Assembly: GCA_030635415.1 (NCBI GenBank)
Contig: DAOVYW010000077.1
Location: 1-9,466, forward strand
From: Candidatus Firestoneibacteriota bacterium
GTDB taxonomy: Bacteria > Oederibacteriota > JAAXVQ01 > JAUVAV01
Direction of reading: 5' to 3'
Length of the DNA: 9,466 bases
Under the pieces are notes generated by a model. The model did not search any database, was not told where the DNA came from, and worked only from the letters and a program-made list of their open reading frames with translations. Of this stretch, positions 1-5,658 are shown in pieces (within the stretch, counting starts at the first letter, position 1; each line of letters starts with the position of its first letter). A program made the translations under genes and the position numbers.

Positions 1-1
1 G

Positions 2-247
2 TTTCCTGCCATGGAATGGTCGCGCCTGGCAATTATCCGCGAATTAGAACAGCGGAAGATAGAAGCTAAACAGCGGGAGATGATAAACCGTCTTTTGAGG
101 GAAGCGGATATTGTCAAGTTTGCCCGCACCCGGCTGACCGGACCTACGGCCATTGCCCAGATAGCTCAGGCCCAGGTCCGGGCACGGGAAATCATCGAAC
201 GTACGGCTATAAAAGAAAAACCCGTTATGGGGGAGGACGCGTGTTAA
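2..247 (+). CDS. C-terminal part of a bat-cluster membrane protein (5' end outside window)
   Basis: The reading frame is open from base 2, so the gene starts upstream; the first ATG in the window (11) is probably internal. The visible part is about 81 residues of charged, helical sequence with no membrane segment. Its tail contains LLREADIVKFAR followed by an Ala/Arg-rich helix ending REIIERT. From memory of the family, an 'ADxVKFA ... A ... II/FVxxT' ending is typical of the membrane protein encoded between the DUF58 gene and batA, where such a tail is cytoplasmic. The stop codon overlaps the batA GTG start by 7 bp, so the two are probably translationally coupled. The identity rests on this motif and on position. 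The exact family cannot be settled from the tail alone, and nothing enzymatic is visible. Confidence 0.55.
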   Translation, partial: FPAMEWSRLAIIRELEQRKIEAKQREMINRLLREADIVKFARTRLTGPTAIAQIAQAQVRAREIIERTAIKEKPVMGEDAC

Positions 248-1248
248 CTTTTGGATATCCCTGGGTATTGCTGATATTGGCAGCAGTACCGTTAACTATA
301 ATTTTACGGCGTCAAGGCTGGGGCCGGCCGGCGGCTATGTTTTATCCGGAAACCTCGGCCATGTGTAAAGCTTTTAATGGAGGGCGGCGGCCGGGCAGCG
401 GCATCCGGGAAAGGCTGCGCTTGGTTACTTTAACCATACTTATTTTGGGGGCGGCTCAGCCCAGGATAATGCACCAGGTGCGTGCTCAAACCGCGAGCGG
501 TCTGGATATTATACTGGCCTTGGATATTTCCGGCAGTATGGCGGCGCGGGATTTCGAGCCTTTAAACCGGCTCCAATCCGCCAAAGCCGTACTGCGGGAA
601 ATCCTGACCAAGGAGAGCCGCAACCGCTTGGGGTTGATCGCTTTTGCCGCCCGCGCTTATATTGTTTGCCCGCTTACCCTGGATTATCATGTGCTCTTCA
701 CGTTATTGGATCATCTCGAAATTGGTATGACAACAGATGGTACGGCTATTGGCATGGCCATAGCCACCGGCATCAAGCGCTTAAAAAATTCCGAAGCCTC
801 ATCCAAGGTGATCATCCTGCTTACGGATGGACGAAATAATACCGGCCAGGTGGATCCGATTACAGCCGCGGATATGGCTGCTGCCTTGGATATTCGAATA
901 TATACTATAGGCATGGGCCGGACCCAAGGCGCGCCTATCATGGTCAAGGATGCGGTACGCGGGGAAAGAGCTTTTTTAGGACCGGATGGCAAGGTGCATA
1001 TCGAGGTTATGGATGAAGAAACCCTTAAGCGCATAGCGGAAAAATCCCGAGGCCGGTATTATCGCGCCGACGATAAAAATAAATTAGCGTCAATTTACTT
1101 GGAAATCCAGGAACTGGAGCAGGCGCGCCTGGAAGCGAAAGTATTCAGAGCGCAGCGCGATATCGGGCCGCTCTTTATTTGGCTGGCGCTTTTGCTCTTC
1201 GCCGCCGAGATGATTATGGCCCAAACCCTGGAACGCCGCACGCCCTAG
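241..1248 (+). CDS. batA: BatA-like VWA-domain membrane protein
   Basis: This is a 335-residue protein with the BatA/BatB layout. It has an N-terminal hydrophobic segment (about 4-22), a second at about 61-76, a periplasmic von Willebrand factor A domain (about 88-290) and a C-terminal membrane segment (about 308-326). The metal-binding MIDAS is complete: D95-I-S-G-S99, T168 in DGTAIG, and D196 in LLTDG. Length and order are normal for the family. The start is GTG 241, preceded by a strong Shine-Dalgarno (GGGGGAGGA, 229-237); it gives LTFGYPWVLL, the usual 'F..P..L' opening of Bat proteins. Bat proteins are thought to act with a MoxR ATPase in envelope stress tolerance or complex assembly, and the MIDAS probably binds a partner protein through a divalent metal. 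The gene overlaps the upstream one. Unusually, batB does not follow directly and lies 4.5 kb downstream. Confidence 0.9.
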   Translation: MLTFGYPWVLLILAAVPLTIILRRQGWGRPAAMFYPETSAMCKAFNGGRRPGSGIRERLRLVTLTILILGAAQPRIMHQVRAQTASGLDIILALDISGSMAARDFEPLNRLQSAKAVLREILTKESRNRLGLIAFAARAYIVCPLTLDYHVLFTLLDHLEIGMTTDGTAIGMAIATGIKRLKNSEASSKVIILLTDGRNNTGQVDPITAADMAAALDIRIYTIGMGRTQGAPIMVKDAVRGERAFLGPDGKVHIEVMDEETLKRIAEKSRGRYYRADDKNKLASIYLEIQELEQARLEAKVFRAQRDIGPLFIWLALLLFAAEMIMAQTLERRTP

Positions 1249-1276
1249 GAGCCTGAGCATTTAGTTGCTCCGGCTC
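1249..1276 (+). terminator. Hairpin immediately after the batA stop
   Basis: The base after the batA TAG begins a nested stem. GAGCC (1249-1253) pairs with GGCTC (1272-1276), and GAGC (1255-1258) pairs with GCTC (1267-1270), around the loop ATTTAGTT with one T/C mismatch. No T-run follows it directly. It may protect the mRNA 3' end or act with the next hairpin; it could also be the edge of a palindromic element. Confidence 0.4.
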
Positions 1277-1280
1277 CAGA

Positions 1281-1340
1281 GCATTTGAGATTCGATAGTA
1301 GAAATTAGATAAAATATCTCAAATGCGGAGAGTGTTTTTT
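1281..1340 (+). terminator. Candidate intrinsic terminator after batA
   Basis: A perfect 11-bp inverted repeat, GCATTTGAGAT (1281-1291) and ATCTCAAATGC (1316-1326), encloses a 24-nt loop. A run of six T (1335-1340) follows eight bases after the stem. CTCC just upstream can also pair with GGAG at 1327-1330, extending the stem towards the T-run. This would end the batA transcript before the convergent minus-strand genes. The AT-rich stem and long loop make it less than ideal. Confidence 0.5.
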
Positions 1341-1343
1341 GCT

Positions 1344-1482
1344 CGTCATCCCGGACTTGATCCGGGATCCAGAATGCGCACTGCTTATTTTACAATGCTT
1401 TTATGGATTCCTGCCTGTCCTGCCTGTCCTGGATGCTTTTGTCCAGGGGATGGTTTAGTCCAGGGCTTTCGCCGGAATGACG
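1344..1482. repeat. Dispersed palindromic repeat of the CGTCATCCCGG type
   Basis: The ends are imperfect inverted repeats: CGTCATCCCGG (1344-1354) and CCGGAATGACG (1472-1482), matching at 10 of 11 positions. Inside the left end, CCCGGA/TCCGGG (1350-1366) forms a hairpin with loop CTTGA, followed by GATCCAG. The middle has a short tandem duplication of CCTGCCTGT (1410-1427) and a TCCTGGA/TCCAGG stem (1428-1446). Ends of this kind (CGTCAT..CCGG ... CCGG.ATGACG) are known from dispersed non-coding repeats in many bacterial genomes. The spurious translation HPGLDPGSR seen here is a recurrent sign of them. There is no transposase, so it would be a non-autonomous element. Confidence 0.65.
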
Positions 1483-1534
1483 TCGACACAGGTGTCCAGA
1501 CGGCAACATGGCGGGTATAGAAGCAAGGCCTAAA

Positions 1535-1978
1535 TTAGGCGATGTTTTTATGGTGCTTTATCGTGGCATAGGCTTTATTAATACGTAAGGTCAAGTGATG
1601 GGCGTGTTCCCGCAATTCCCGGCTCAAGTGGCTGACTTTGTCAGGATGGTTTTCCGCCATCCGGGCGTGATAAGCTTTTTGCAAGTCTGCCGGCGAGATC
1701 GTCGGCGAGACCCCCAGAATCCGATAGGCCTCCGGAACCGAGATGGTCGCCCGCTCCCGGGCCGGTCCTGACCCCGGGCGAGAGTCTCTTGGGTCATCTT
1801 TCCCGGTTCGTCCATACGCCGCTCTCGCCTGCTTGGATTTTTGGAGATAACGATAAAGGAAAAATAAGTAGGAACCCAAGACCAGGATGTCGTCCAGCAG
1901 GCCGGGATAGAGGTCCAGCGGTACAATCAGGTACAGCAGCACTATAATTAACCATAAATAGTTTTGAAATTTTGACAT
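1535..1978 (-). CDS. Membrane-anchored J-domain protein with DUF1232-like N-terminus
   Basis: This 147-residue protein begins with a hydrophobic DUF1232-like region (about 8-45), containing YLIVPLDLYPGLLDDILVLG with its characteristic P.D..P....DD pattern. A basic, disordered linker follows (46-80). The C-terminus is a J-domain (about 82-142): EAYRILGV in helix I, the helix II to loop HPD motif at 111-113, and LRINKAYATI in helix III. The HPD motif stimulates DnaK-type ATPases, so the protein probably recruits Hsp70 to the cytoplasmic face of the membrane. The ATG at 1978 is preferred because GAGGA lies 9 bases upstream. The frame extends to a TTG at 2038, but that would add about 20 residues with no signal and a weak start. 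The gene lies 74 bp downstream of the propeller gene on the same strand and may share its transcript. It has none of the Gly/Phe or zinc regions of full DnaJ. Confidence 0.85.
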   Translation of the reverse strand: MSKFQNYLWLIIVLLYLIVPLDLYPGLLDDILVLGSYLFFLYRYLQKSKQARAAYGRTGKDDPRDSRPGSGPARERATISVPEAYRILGVSPTISPADLQKAYHARMAENHPDKVSHLSRELREHAHHLTLRINKAYATIKHHKNIA

Positions 1979-1987
1979 GCTCAAGTT

Positions 1988-1992
1988 TCCTC
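1988..1992 (-). promoter_or_regulatory. Ribosome binding site that fixes the J-domain start
   Basis: On the minus strand GAGGA lies 9 bases before the ATG at 1978. No comparable site precedes the TTG at 2038 that would give a longer form. Confidence 0.6.
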
Positions 1993-2052
1993 GCGCTGCA
2001 GGGCCAAAGTCCGGAGATGTCCCCGGCATCGGATGCAATTTGAAATTAAGGC

Positions 2053-3645
2053 CTACTTCACTATCACCAGCTTACGTAAGTCATATTTCCGGACACCTTG
2101 GGAAGTCTCCAGGCTTAGGCTATACAGATAAACGCCGTGCGCTATCCGTCCGATATCCCAATGCGTGCGGCAATAGCCCGGATGGGTGCTCTGGTCTTGG
2201 AGGAGGTGGCAAAGCTCGCCCAGCACATTATAGACCTCGATCTTAATCTGGGCCGGTCCATTTACATAATAATAGAACCAGAGATCTTTCCCACGGGCCG
2301 GCGAGGGATAGGTGATAACCTCGTATTTTTCCAGCGCATAGCGCGTAGGTGTGGGGCTTGGTATGGAGGTGGGAGTAATCGTGGGAGACACAGTACGGGT
2401 AGGCGTAATAGTATAGGTCATGGTTTGGGTGGGAGTAGGGCTGGTGGTCGGCGTAATTGTCAAGGTCGCAGTAGGCGGAACATAATGCGCAACCAAGATC
2501 CGATTGATACCAATGCCGGTCGGATCTTCCTGCCGGGCGACATACACCGTACCGTTTGAAATTGCTATTCTGGGATTTTGAGCATCTTCGCTTGCATTCA
2601 CGTTCAGGATTCCATTAAGCGGTACCCAACTGTCGCCGGCATAATGCTTGACATGGACTTGATGGTTGGCGGCCGCATTTTCATGCCAGGTCACATAGGG
2701 CGTGTTGTTGGTAATGGCCAGACTGGGAAGATAGGCATGCCGGGAGGTTTGGAAATTCAAAGTGCCGCCGTCCAGCACCCAGACGCCGTCGGCATAATGC
2801 TTGACATAAATCTGATAGCATCCTATCCAGGAAGCAAATTCCTGCCAGGCGACATAGGGCGTGCCGTTAAAAACCGCTATGCTGGGAGAAGTGGCATTCG
2901 CGTCGGGCACGACATTCAAACAGTCGCCGTCCAGCACCCAGACGCCGCCGGCATAATGCTTGACATAAATCTGCTCGCACCAGGTCGAGCCATCCGATTC
3001 CTGCCAGGCGACATAGGGCGTGCCGTTGAAAACCGTTATGCTGGGAGCAACGGCATTCATGTTGGAGGCCAAATTCAAACTGTCGCCATCCGGCACCCAG
3101 ACACCGCCGGCATAATGCTTGACATAAATTTGCTCGTGCCGGCTCGTGCCATCCAATTCCTGCCAGGCGACATAGGGCGTGCTGTTGAAAACCGTTATGC
3201 TGGGAGCAGTGGCATTCATGCTGGAGTCCACATTCAAACTGCCGCCGTCCGGCACCCAGGTGCCGTCGGCATAATGCTTGACATGAATTTGATAGGCAGC
3301 GCCGTTGTATTCTTTCCACGCCACGTAAGGTGTATTATTGCCAACCGCAATACGGGGATAATCGGCAGGGTAATTATCATTTACATTCAAACTACCACTG
3401 CCAACCATGATCCAGCTGCCGCCAGTATAGCACTTGACAATAATCTGGTTTGTAAAGGTAAGAGAGGGCTCATGCCAGGCAACATACGGGGTATTATTGC
3501 AGAAGGTTATATCAGGAAACCGCCCATTACGAGCCATATTGAAATTCAGGCTGCCGCCATCTTGTGTCCAATCAGCCCAAGCCGGATGTTCCGGCTGGGG
3601 CAGGATAAATGCCAGGCAGATTAAACTATAAACTGTTTTTTTCAT
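2053..3645 (-). CDS. Secreted seven-repeat (probable beta-propeller) protein with Thr/Pro linker and sorting-like C-terminus
   Basis: This 530-residue protein starts with a signal peptide (MKKTVYSLICLAFIL, cleavage plausible near AWA-D at about 24). Seven tandem repeats of 51-53 residues follow (about 26-391). Each reads roughly W-x-x-D-G-G-S-L-N ... P-x-I-x-x-x-N-x-T-P-Y-V-A-W-x-E ... Q-I-x-V-K-H-Y-x-G. Seven such beta-rich units suggest a closed seven-bladed propeller. Residues 391-436 are a Thr/Pro linker (TPTTSPTPTQT-like). Residues 443-530 resemble the FlgD-like / type IX sorting fold: YPSPARG, then IKIEVYNVLGEL, then HWDIGRIAHGVYLYSL. Such domains fix the protein to the cell surface or direct export. 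The start ATG has GGAG about 12 bases upstream. The ligand or enzymatic role is unknown; the NxTPYVAWxE and QIYVKHY cores are structural and show no obvious catalytic residues. Repeats 3-5 are nearly identical, indicating recent duplication. Confidence 0.8.
   Translation of the reverse strand: MKKTVYSLICLAFILPQPEHPAWADWTQDGGSLNFNMARNGRFPDITFCNNTPYVAWHEPSLTFTNQIIVKCYTGGSWIMVGSGSLNVNDNYPADYPRIAVGNNTPYVAWKEYNGAAYQIHVKHYADGTWVPDGGSLNVDSSMNATAPSITVFNSTPYVAWQELDGTSRHEQIYVKHYAGGVWVPDGDSLNLASNMNAVAPSITVFNGTPYVAWQESDGSTWCEQIYVKHYAGGVWVLDGDCLNVVPDANATSPSIAVFNGTPYVAWQEFASWIGCYQIYVKHYADGVWVLDGGTLNFQTSRHAYLPSLAITNNTPYVTWHENAAANHQVHVKHYAGDSWVPLNGILNVNASEDAQNPRIAISNGTVYVARQEDPTGIGINRILVAHYVPPTATLTITPTTSPTPTQTMTYTITPTRTVSPTITPTSIPSPTPTRYALEKYEVITYPSPARGKDLWFYYYVNGPAQIKIEVYNVLGELCHLLQDQSTHPGYCRTHWDIGRIAHGVYLYSLSLETSQGVRKYDLRKLVIVK
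2335..2475 (-). other. Low-complexity Thr/Pro linker coding stretch
   Basis: About 47 codons encode a linker dominated by Thr, Pro, Ser and Ile (PTATLTITPTTSPTPTQ and similar). It connects the repeat domain to the C-terminal sorting-like domain. Linkers of this type are common before FlgD-like C-terminal domains in candidate-phylum surface proteins and probably serve as flexible spacers. Confidence 0.75.
2782..3258 (-). repeat. Three near-identical 159-bp tandem units inside the propeller gene
   Basis: Protein repeats 3, 4 and 5 occupy 3258-3100, 3099-2941 and 2940-2782. Each is exactly 159 bp (53 codons). Conserved blocks recur at this spacing; for example the plus-strand block CATAATGCTTGACATAAAT recurs near 2793, 2952 and 3111. 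The flanking repeats 2, 6 and 7 differ in length (51-53 codons) and are more diverged. This shows in-frame amplification of the central units. The region is prone to recombination and to misassembly from short reads. Confidence 0.85.
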
Positions 3646-3850
3646 GATAAATTAAAACTCCGTGGTTTTTAAGGCATCATTAAGAATACTTCCATTCTGG
3701 GAGCATAAAAATTGAAAGACTAGCCGTTTATTTGAGCATATTATAAAACCAGGGAAAAATCAATGAATTAAGTCCCTCGGGTTGATATGCCAGTCACGGG
3801 TTGCGTTATTTCCAAGGATGACCGTTTTTCCTTAACTCATGGGTCTACAA

Positions 3851-3862
3851 TGGCAATTGCCA
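3851..3862. promoter_or_regulatory. Perfect 12-bp palindrome upstream of the candidate secY-like promoter
   Basis: TGGCAATTGCCA is perfectly self-complementary and ends eight bases before the TTGACA box at 3870. Its position suggests an operator or activator site for a dimeric regulator controlling the divergent pair. No regulator gene is present in the window. Confidence 0.35.
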
Positions 3863-3869
3863 ACTGATA

Positions 3870-3898
3870 TTGACAAAATCGATAATATCTTACAGAAT
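3870..3898 (+). promoter_or_regulatory. Candidate sigma70-type promoter for the secY-like gene
   Basis: A perfect TTGACA (3870-3875) is followed after 17 bases by CAGAAT (3893-3898), a 4-of-6 match to TATAAT. It would give a leader of about 130 nt before the ATG at 4038. The -35 box and spacing are good, but the -10 is weak. Confidence 0.4.
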
Positions 3899-4001
3899 AC
3901 AAAAAAGTGGGGAGTAGAATAACGGGGGTTATATTTTTAGAGAGAGTTTGATATGGGTTCTGGAGAACTTGAAAAGCTCAGGATTTAGACGCAAGTCATT
4001 C

Positions 4002-4017
4002 TAAGGAGCGATCCTTA
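4002..4017 (+). promoter_or_regulatory. GNRA-capped hairpin in the secY-like leader
   Basis: TAAGGA (4002-4007) pairs perfectly with TCCTTA (4012-4017) around a GCGA tetraloop, a stable GNRA type. The stem locks up AAGGAG, a good Shine-Dalgarno match, but that site is 28 bases from the ATG. The working site is probably GGGAG at 4025-4029, eight bases before the start. The hairpin could affect translation or mRNA stability. Confidence 0.4.
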
Positions 4018-4037
4018 ACCGGCAGGGAGAATGAAGA

Positions 4038-5330
4038 ATGAATAAAAAATACCAGGATTTAGTTATCGGATTTTTTGTAAGCGCGGGTTTCATAGTCGTA
4101 TACAAGTTATGTCAATATATTCTCTTGCCGGGAGTGAACACTTCCTATAGCGCCTGGTATCCGGGTTCTACGTTTTCTATTGTTGCTCAAGGCATTGTAC
4201 CAATAATATCGGCTTTTCTTATCACGGAGATAGCTTCTTTTTTTGTTCCGCCTTTAAAGAAAATGCGATTAGACTCTTTTCGAGGAAGAGCCAAGCTAAA
4301 CAAGATAGCTTTAGCAACTACCATAATTCTTACCATTATTAATGGCATCGGTCTATTAAAGGCGCTGGGTAAAGCAGGCTTAGGGATGCAATGTACCTGG
4401 ATGTTAATTTGGATTGTCTCAACTTTAGCCATCTGGCTGCTTATTGATAAAGTAGTAAACCGCTGGGGGCTGGGTAATGGTTTTTCCGTTTTGGTGGCCT
4501 TTCACTTAGCAGAACAAGTCTTGGCAGGCTCTTATACCTATCTGGTTATCATGTTTAATAACTTTATGAACTTTAATCATATCCCCTTCTTGCTTTTAGC
4601 GGCCTGGGTGTTTATTGTATTTAAATTCTTATACAAACAACACACCATAACGGTTAAGTTAAAAGAGCATGATTTGAATTTTCCCATATATGTGCTGCCT
4701 CAAGGCACGCAAGGATTTACAGCAGTAAATAGTTCATTAATGTATCTAATAACCATCTTCTTTTATTTGGGTTTCCCCAATCTTGAATCTCTAGGCTGGC
4801 AAGATAACTTGTGTTTTGCAATTCTAATTCTTCCCGTAGCCTTAGTGTATATGTATTTTTTCACCTACTCAGCCAGAATCAGAAATAATCTTCCCGGTAT
4901 TATTTTTGATGAATCCAAATATAATAAACAGTTATTACTCAACTTATTATTGTCTTCCGGGGTGTTAACTGCATCGCAAATCGGCTTGTTTTATTTTTAT
5001 CAATATTATAGAAGTATAATACCTCCGGGGATCAGCGTTATAGAAATAATATTTTTGGCGGCCATAAGCATAGATTATTTCCATAAAATCAGAGCAATGC
5101 TGAGATATGAGCATTTAACGCGTCTTTGCAGTTTGGACAATGTTCACTTGGCTTCTTTGCTGAAAAGCGCTTTTAAGCAAGCAGACATTAAACATGTTAT
5201 CCAAGGGTACAATCACAGAACCTTGGGTTTCTTTTTCCTTCCTCATATTAAAATGGATATTTTTGTAGCCCGTCAAGATATAGACGGCGCTAAAGCTGTT
5301 TGGGATGAAGTTGCTCCCCGGATTGTGTAG
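4038..5330 (+). CDS. Divergent SecY-like membrane channel with C-terminal DUF2007-like domain
   Basis: This is a 430-residue polytopic protein that aligns by eye with SecY along its length. TM1 is about 8-30, with VYKLCQYILLPGVN resembling SecY VYRLGS.IPVPG. TM2 has FSIVAQGIVPIISAFLI (about 46-62), resembling the FSLFALGIMPYISASII region. TM3 is about 87-105. TM4-5 carry LIDKVVNRWGLGNGFSVLV (135-153), resembling WLGEQITERGIGNGISLII. TM6 is about 183-199. TM7 has FPIYVLPQGTQGFTAVNSSL (215-234). TM8 is about 259-278, TM9 about 299-321 and TM10 about 333-353, followed by IRAMLRYEHL. The C5 loop reads NLPGIIFD where SecY has F(V/I)PGIRPG, so the conserved Arg is absent; the C4 loop is short. Residues about 369-425 resemble DUF2007 (LASLLKSAFKQADI ... 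DIFVARQDIDGAKAVWDE), a small putative signalling/binding domain. The gene is AT-rich (33-42% GC in sampled lines, against 62% in a sampled batB line). No SecE, SecG or SecA gene is nearby. The substrate is unknown. Confidence 0.75.
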   Translation: MNKKYQDLVIGFFVSAGFIVVYKLCQYILLPGVNTSYSAWYPGSTFSIVAQGIVPIISAFLITEIASFFVPPLKKMRLDSFRGRAKLNKIALATTIILTIINGIGLLKALGKAGLGMQCTWMLIWIVSTLAIWLLIDKVVNRWGLGNGFSVLVAFHLAEQVLAGSYTYLVIMFNNFMNFNHIPFLLLAAWVFIVFKFLYKQHTITVKLKEHDLNFPIYVLPQGTQGFTAVNSSLMYLITIFFYLGFPNLESLGWQDNLCFAILILPVALVYMYFFTYSARIRNNLPGIIFDESKYNKQLLLNLLLSSGVLTASQIGLFYFYQYYRSIIPPGISVIEIIFLAAISIDYFHKIRAMLRYEHLTRLCSLDNVHLASLLKSAFKQADIKHVIQGYNHRTLGFFFLPHIKMDIFVARQDIDGAKAVWDEVAPRIV

Positions 5331-5433
5331 TTTTGTTTTGAAGCCAAAGCGCACTTGCCCCCGGATACCCCTTCCGTTTTTCCTCTCTTTTTAGTTGGCC
5401 TATTAATCCAGGCTTTGAGATAATCAACCGGGC

Positions 5434-5461
5434 GTTTAAATCAGACCCGTCTCATTTAAAC
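5434..5461. repeat. 28-nt near-perfect hairpin (REP-like)
   Basis: GTTTAAAT (5434-5441) pairs with ATTTAAAC (5454-5461). Inside this, after a C/C mismatch, AGAC (5443-5446) pairs with GTCT (5449-5452), leaving a two-base CC loop. The symmetry is strong and non-coding. It resembles a repetitive extragenic palindrome but could be a transcription stop. No other copy occurs in this window. Confidence 0.5.
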
Positions 5462-5480
5462 AGCTTAAAAGTAATAATAG

Positions 5481-5621
5481 ATTCTGCGGCAAAACCCTTT
5501 TTGCTGTCTTTGCGAGGAGCGGCAGCGACGAAGCAATCTCGATTTTATAAGGATAAAATCAGATTGCCACGCTCCCTGCGGTCGCTCGCAATTGACATCT
5601 TAGGGGGTTTTGCAGCAGAAT
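5481..5621. repeat. 141-bp palindromic MITE-like element
   Basis: The termini are 17-bp inverted repeats with one mismatch, ATTCTGCGGCAAAACCC (5481-5497) and its counterpart at 5605-5621. The interior continues the palindrome. TGTC.TTTGCGAG (from 5505) answers GCTCGCAATTGACA (5584-5597). The centre is GCAATCT-C-GATTTTAT (5533-5548) against ATAAAATC-AGATTGC (5553-5567) around an AAGG loop. The inner part (TTGCGAGGAGC ... GAAGCAATCTC / AGATTGCCACGCTCC ... TCGCAAT) matches a dispersed repeat type seen in many bacterial genomes. It has no coding capacity. Confidence 0.7.
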
Positions 5622-5658
5622 CATAATATATTTAATTCCATAGAATTATATATATTAT
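5592..5658 (+). promoter_or_regulatory. Weak candidate promoter for the batB-batC gene
   Basis: Because batA is 4.5 kb away behind likely terminators, batB needs its own start signal or readthrough from the secY-like gene. A perfect TTGACA (5592-5597) lies in the right arm of the palindromic element and is followed after 18 bases by CAGAAT (5616-5621). A second possible -10, TATTAT, is at 5653-5658 with a poor -35. If the first is real, the repeat supplies the -35 box. Confidence 0.25.

Larger units (their letters stand above)
3646..4037. other. Divergent intergenic region between propeller gene and secY-like gene
   Basis: This 392-bp AT-rich spacer must carry the start signals of both divergent genes. 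On the plus-strand side it holds the palindrome, promoter and leader hairpin listed separately. On the minus-strand side a TATAAT (complement of 3740-3745) lies about 95 bases upstream of the propeller start, but no good -35 box is spaced correctly from it. No tRNA or convincing ORF was seen. Positions 3646-3738 and 3770-3840 show nothing else recognisable. Confidence 0.6.

Noticed and set aside
1323..1520. 65-codon plus-strand frame (MRRVFFARHPGLDPGSR...)
   Set aside because: It translates a palindromic repeat; HPGLDPGSR is a well-known spurious product of such elements.
1979..2038. Longer J-domain protein starting at TTG 2038
   Set aside because: The added residues have no conserved character and the TTG lacks a good ribosome site, whereas the ATG at 1978 has GAGGA at 9 bases.
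1520..2056. Inverted AGGCCT-containing sequences flanking the J-domain gene (about 1520-1537 and 2044-2056)
   Set aside because: The match is short and gapped, and overlaps both stop codons. It could be chance, and no target duplication is visible.
2782..3258. CRISPR-like array suggested by regularly spaced repeats
   Set aside because: The units are 159 bp, coding, in frame and similar throughout, with no short repeat/unique spacer pattern.
2578..3624. Long plus-strand open frame of 348 codons with repeated HPDAAGIMLDINLL-like units
   Set aside because: It lies entirely antisense to the propeller gene. Its repeats are the complement of the propeller repeats, which keep the opposite frame open. 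It has no ribosome site or recognisable domain.
4031..4045. Five-codon mini-frame (MKNE) overlapping the secY-like start
   Set aside because: Its ATG is one base from the GGGAG site, too close for initiation, and it shows no sign of being a leader peptide.
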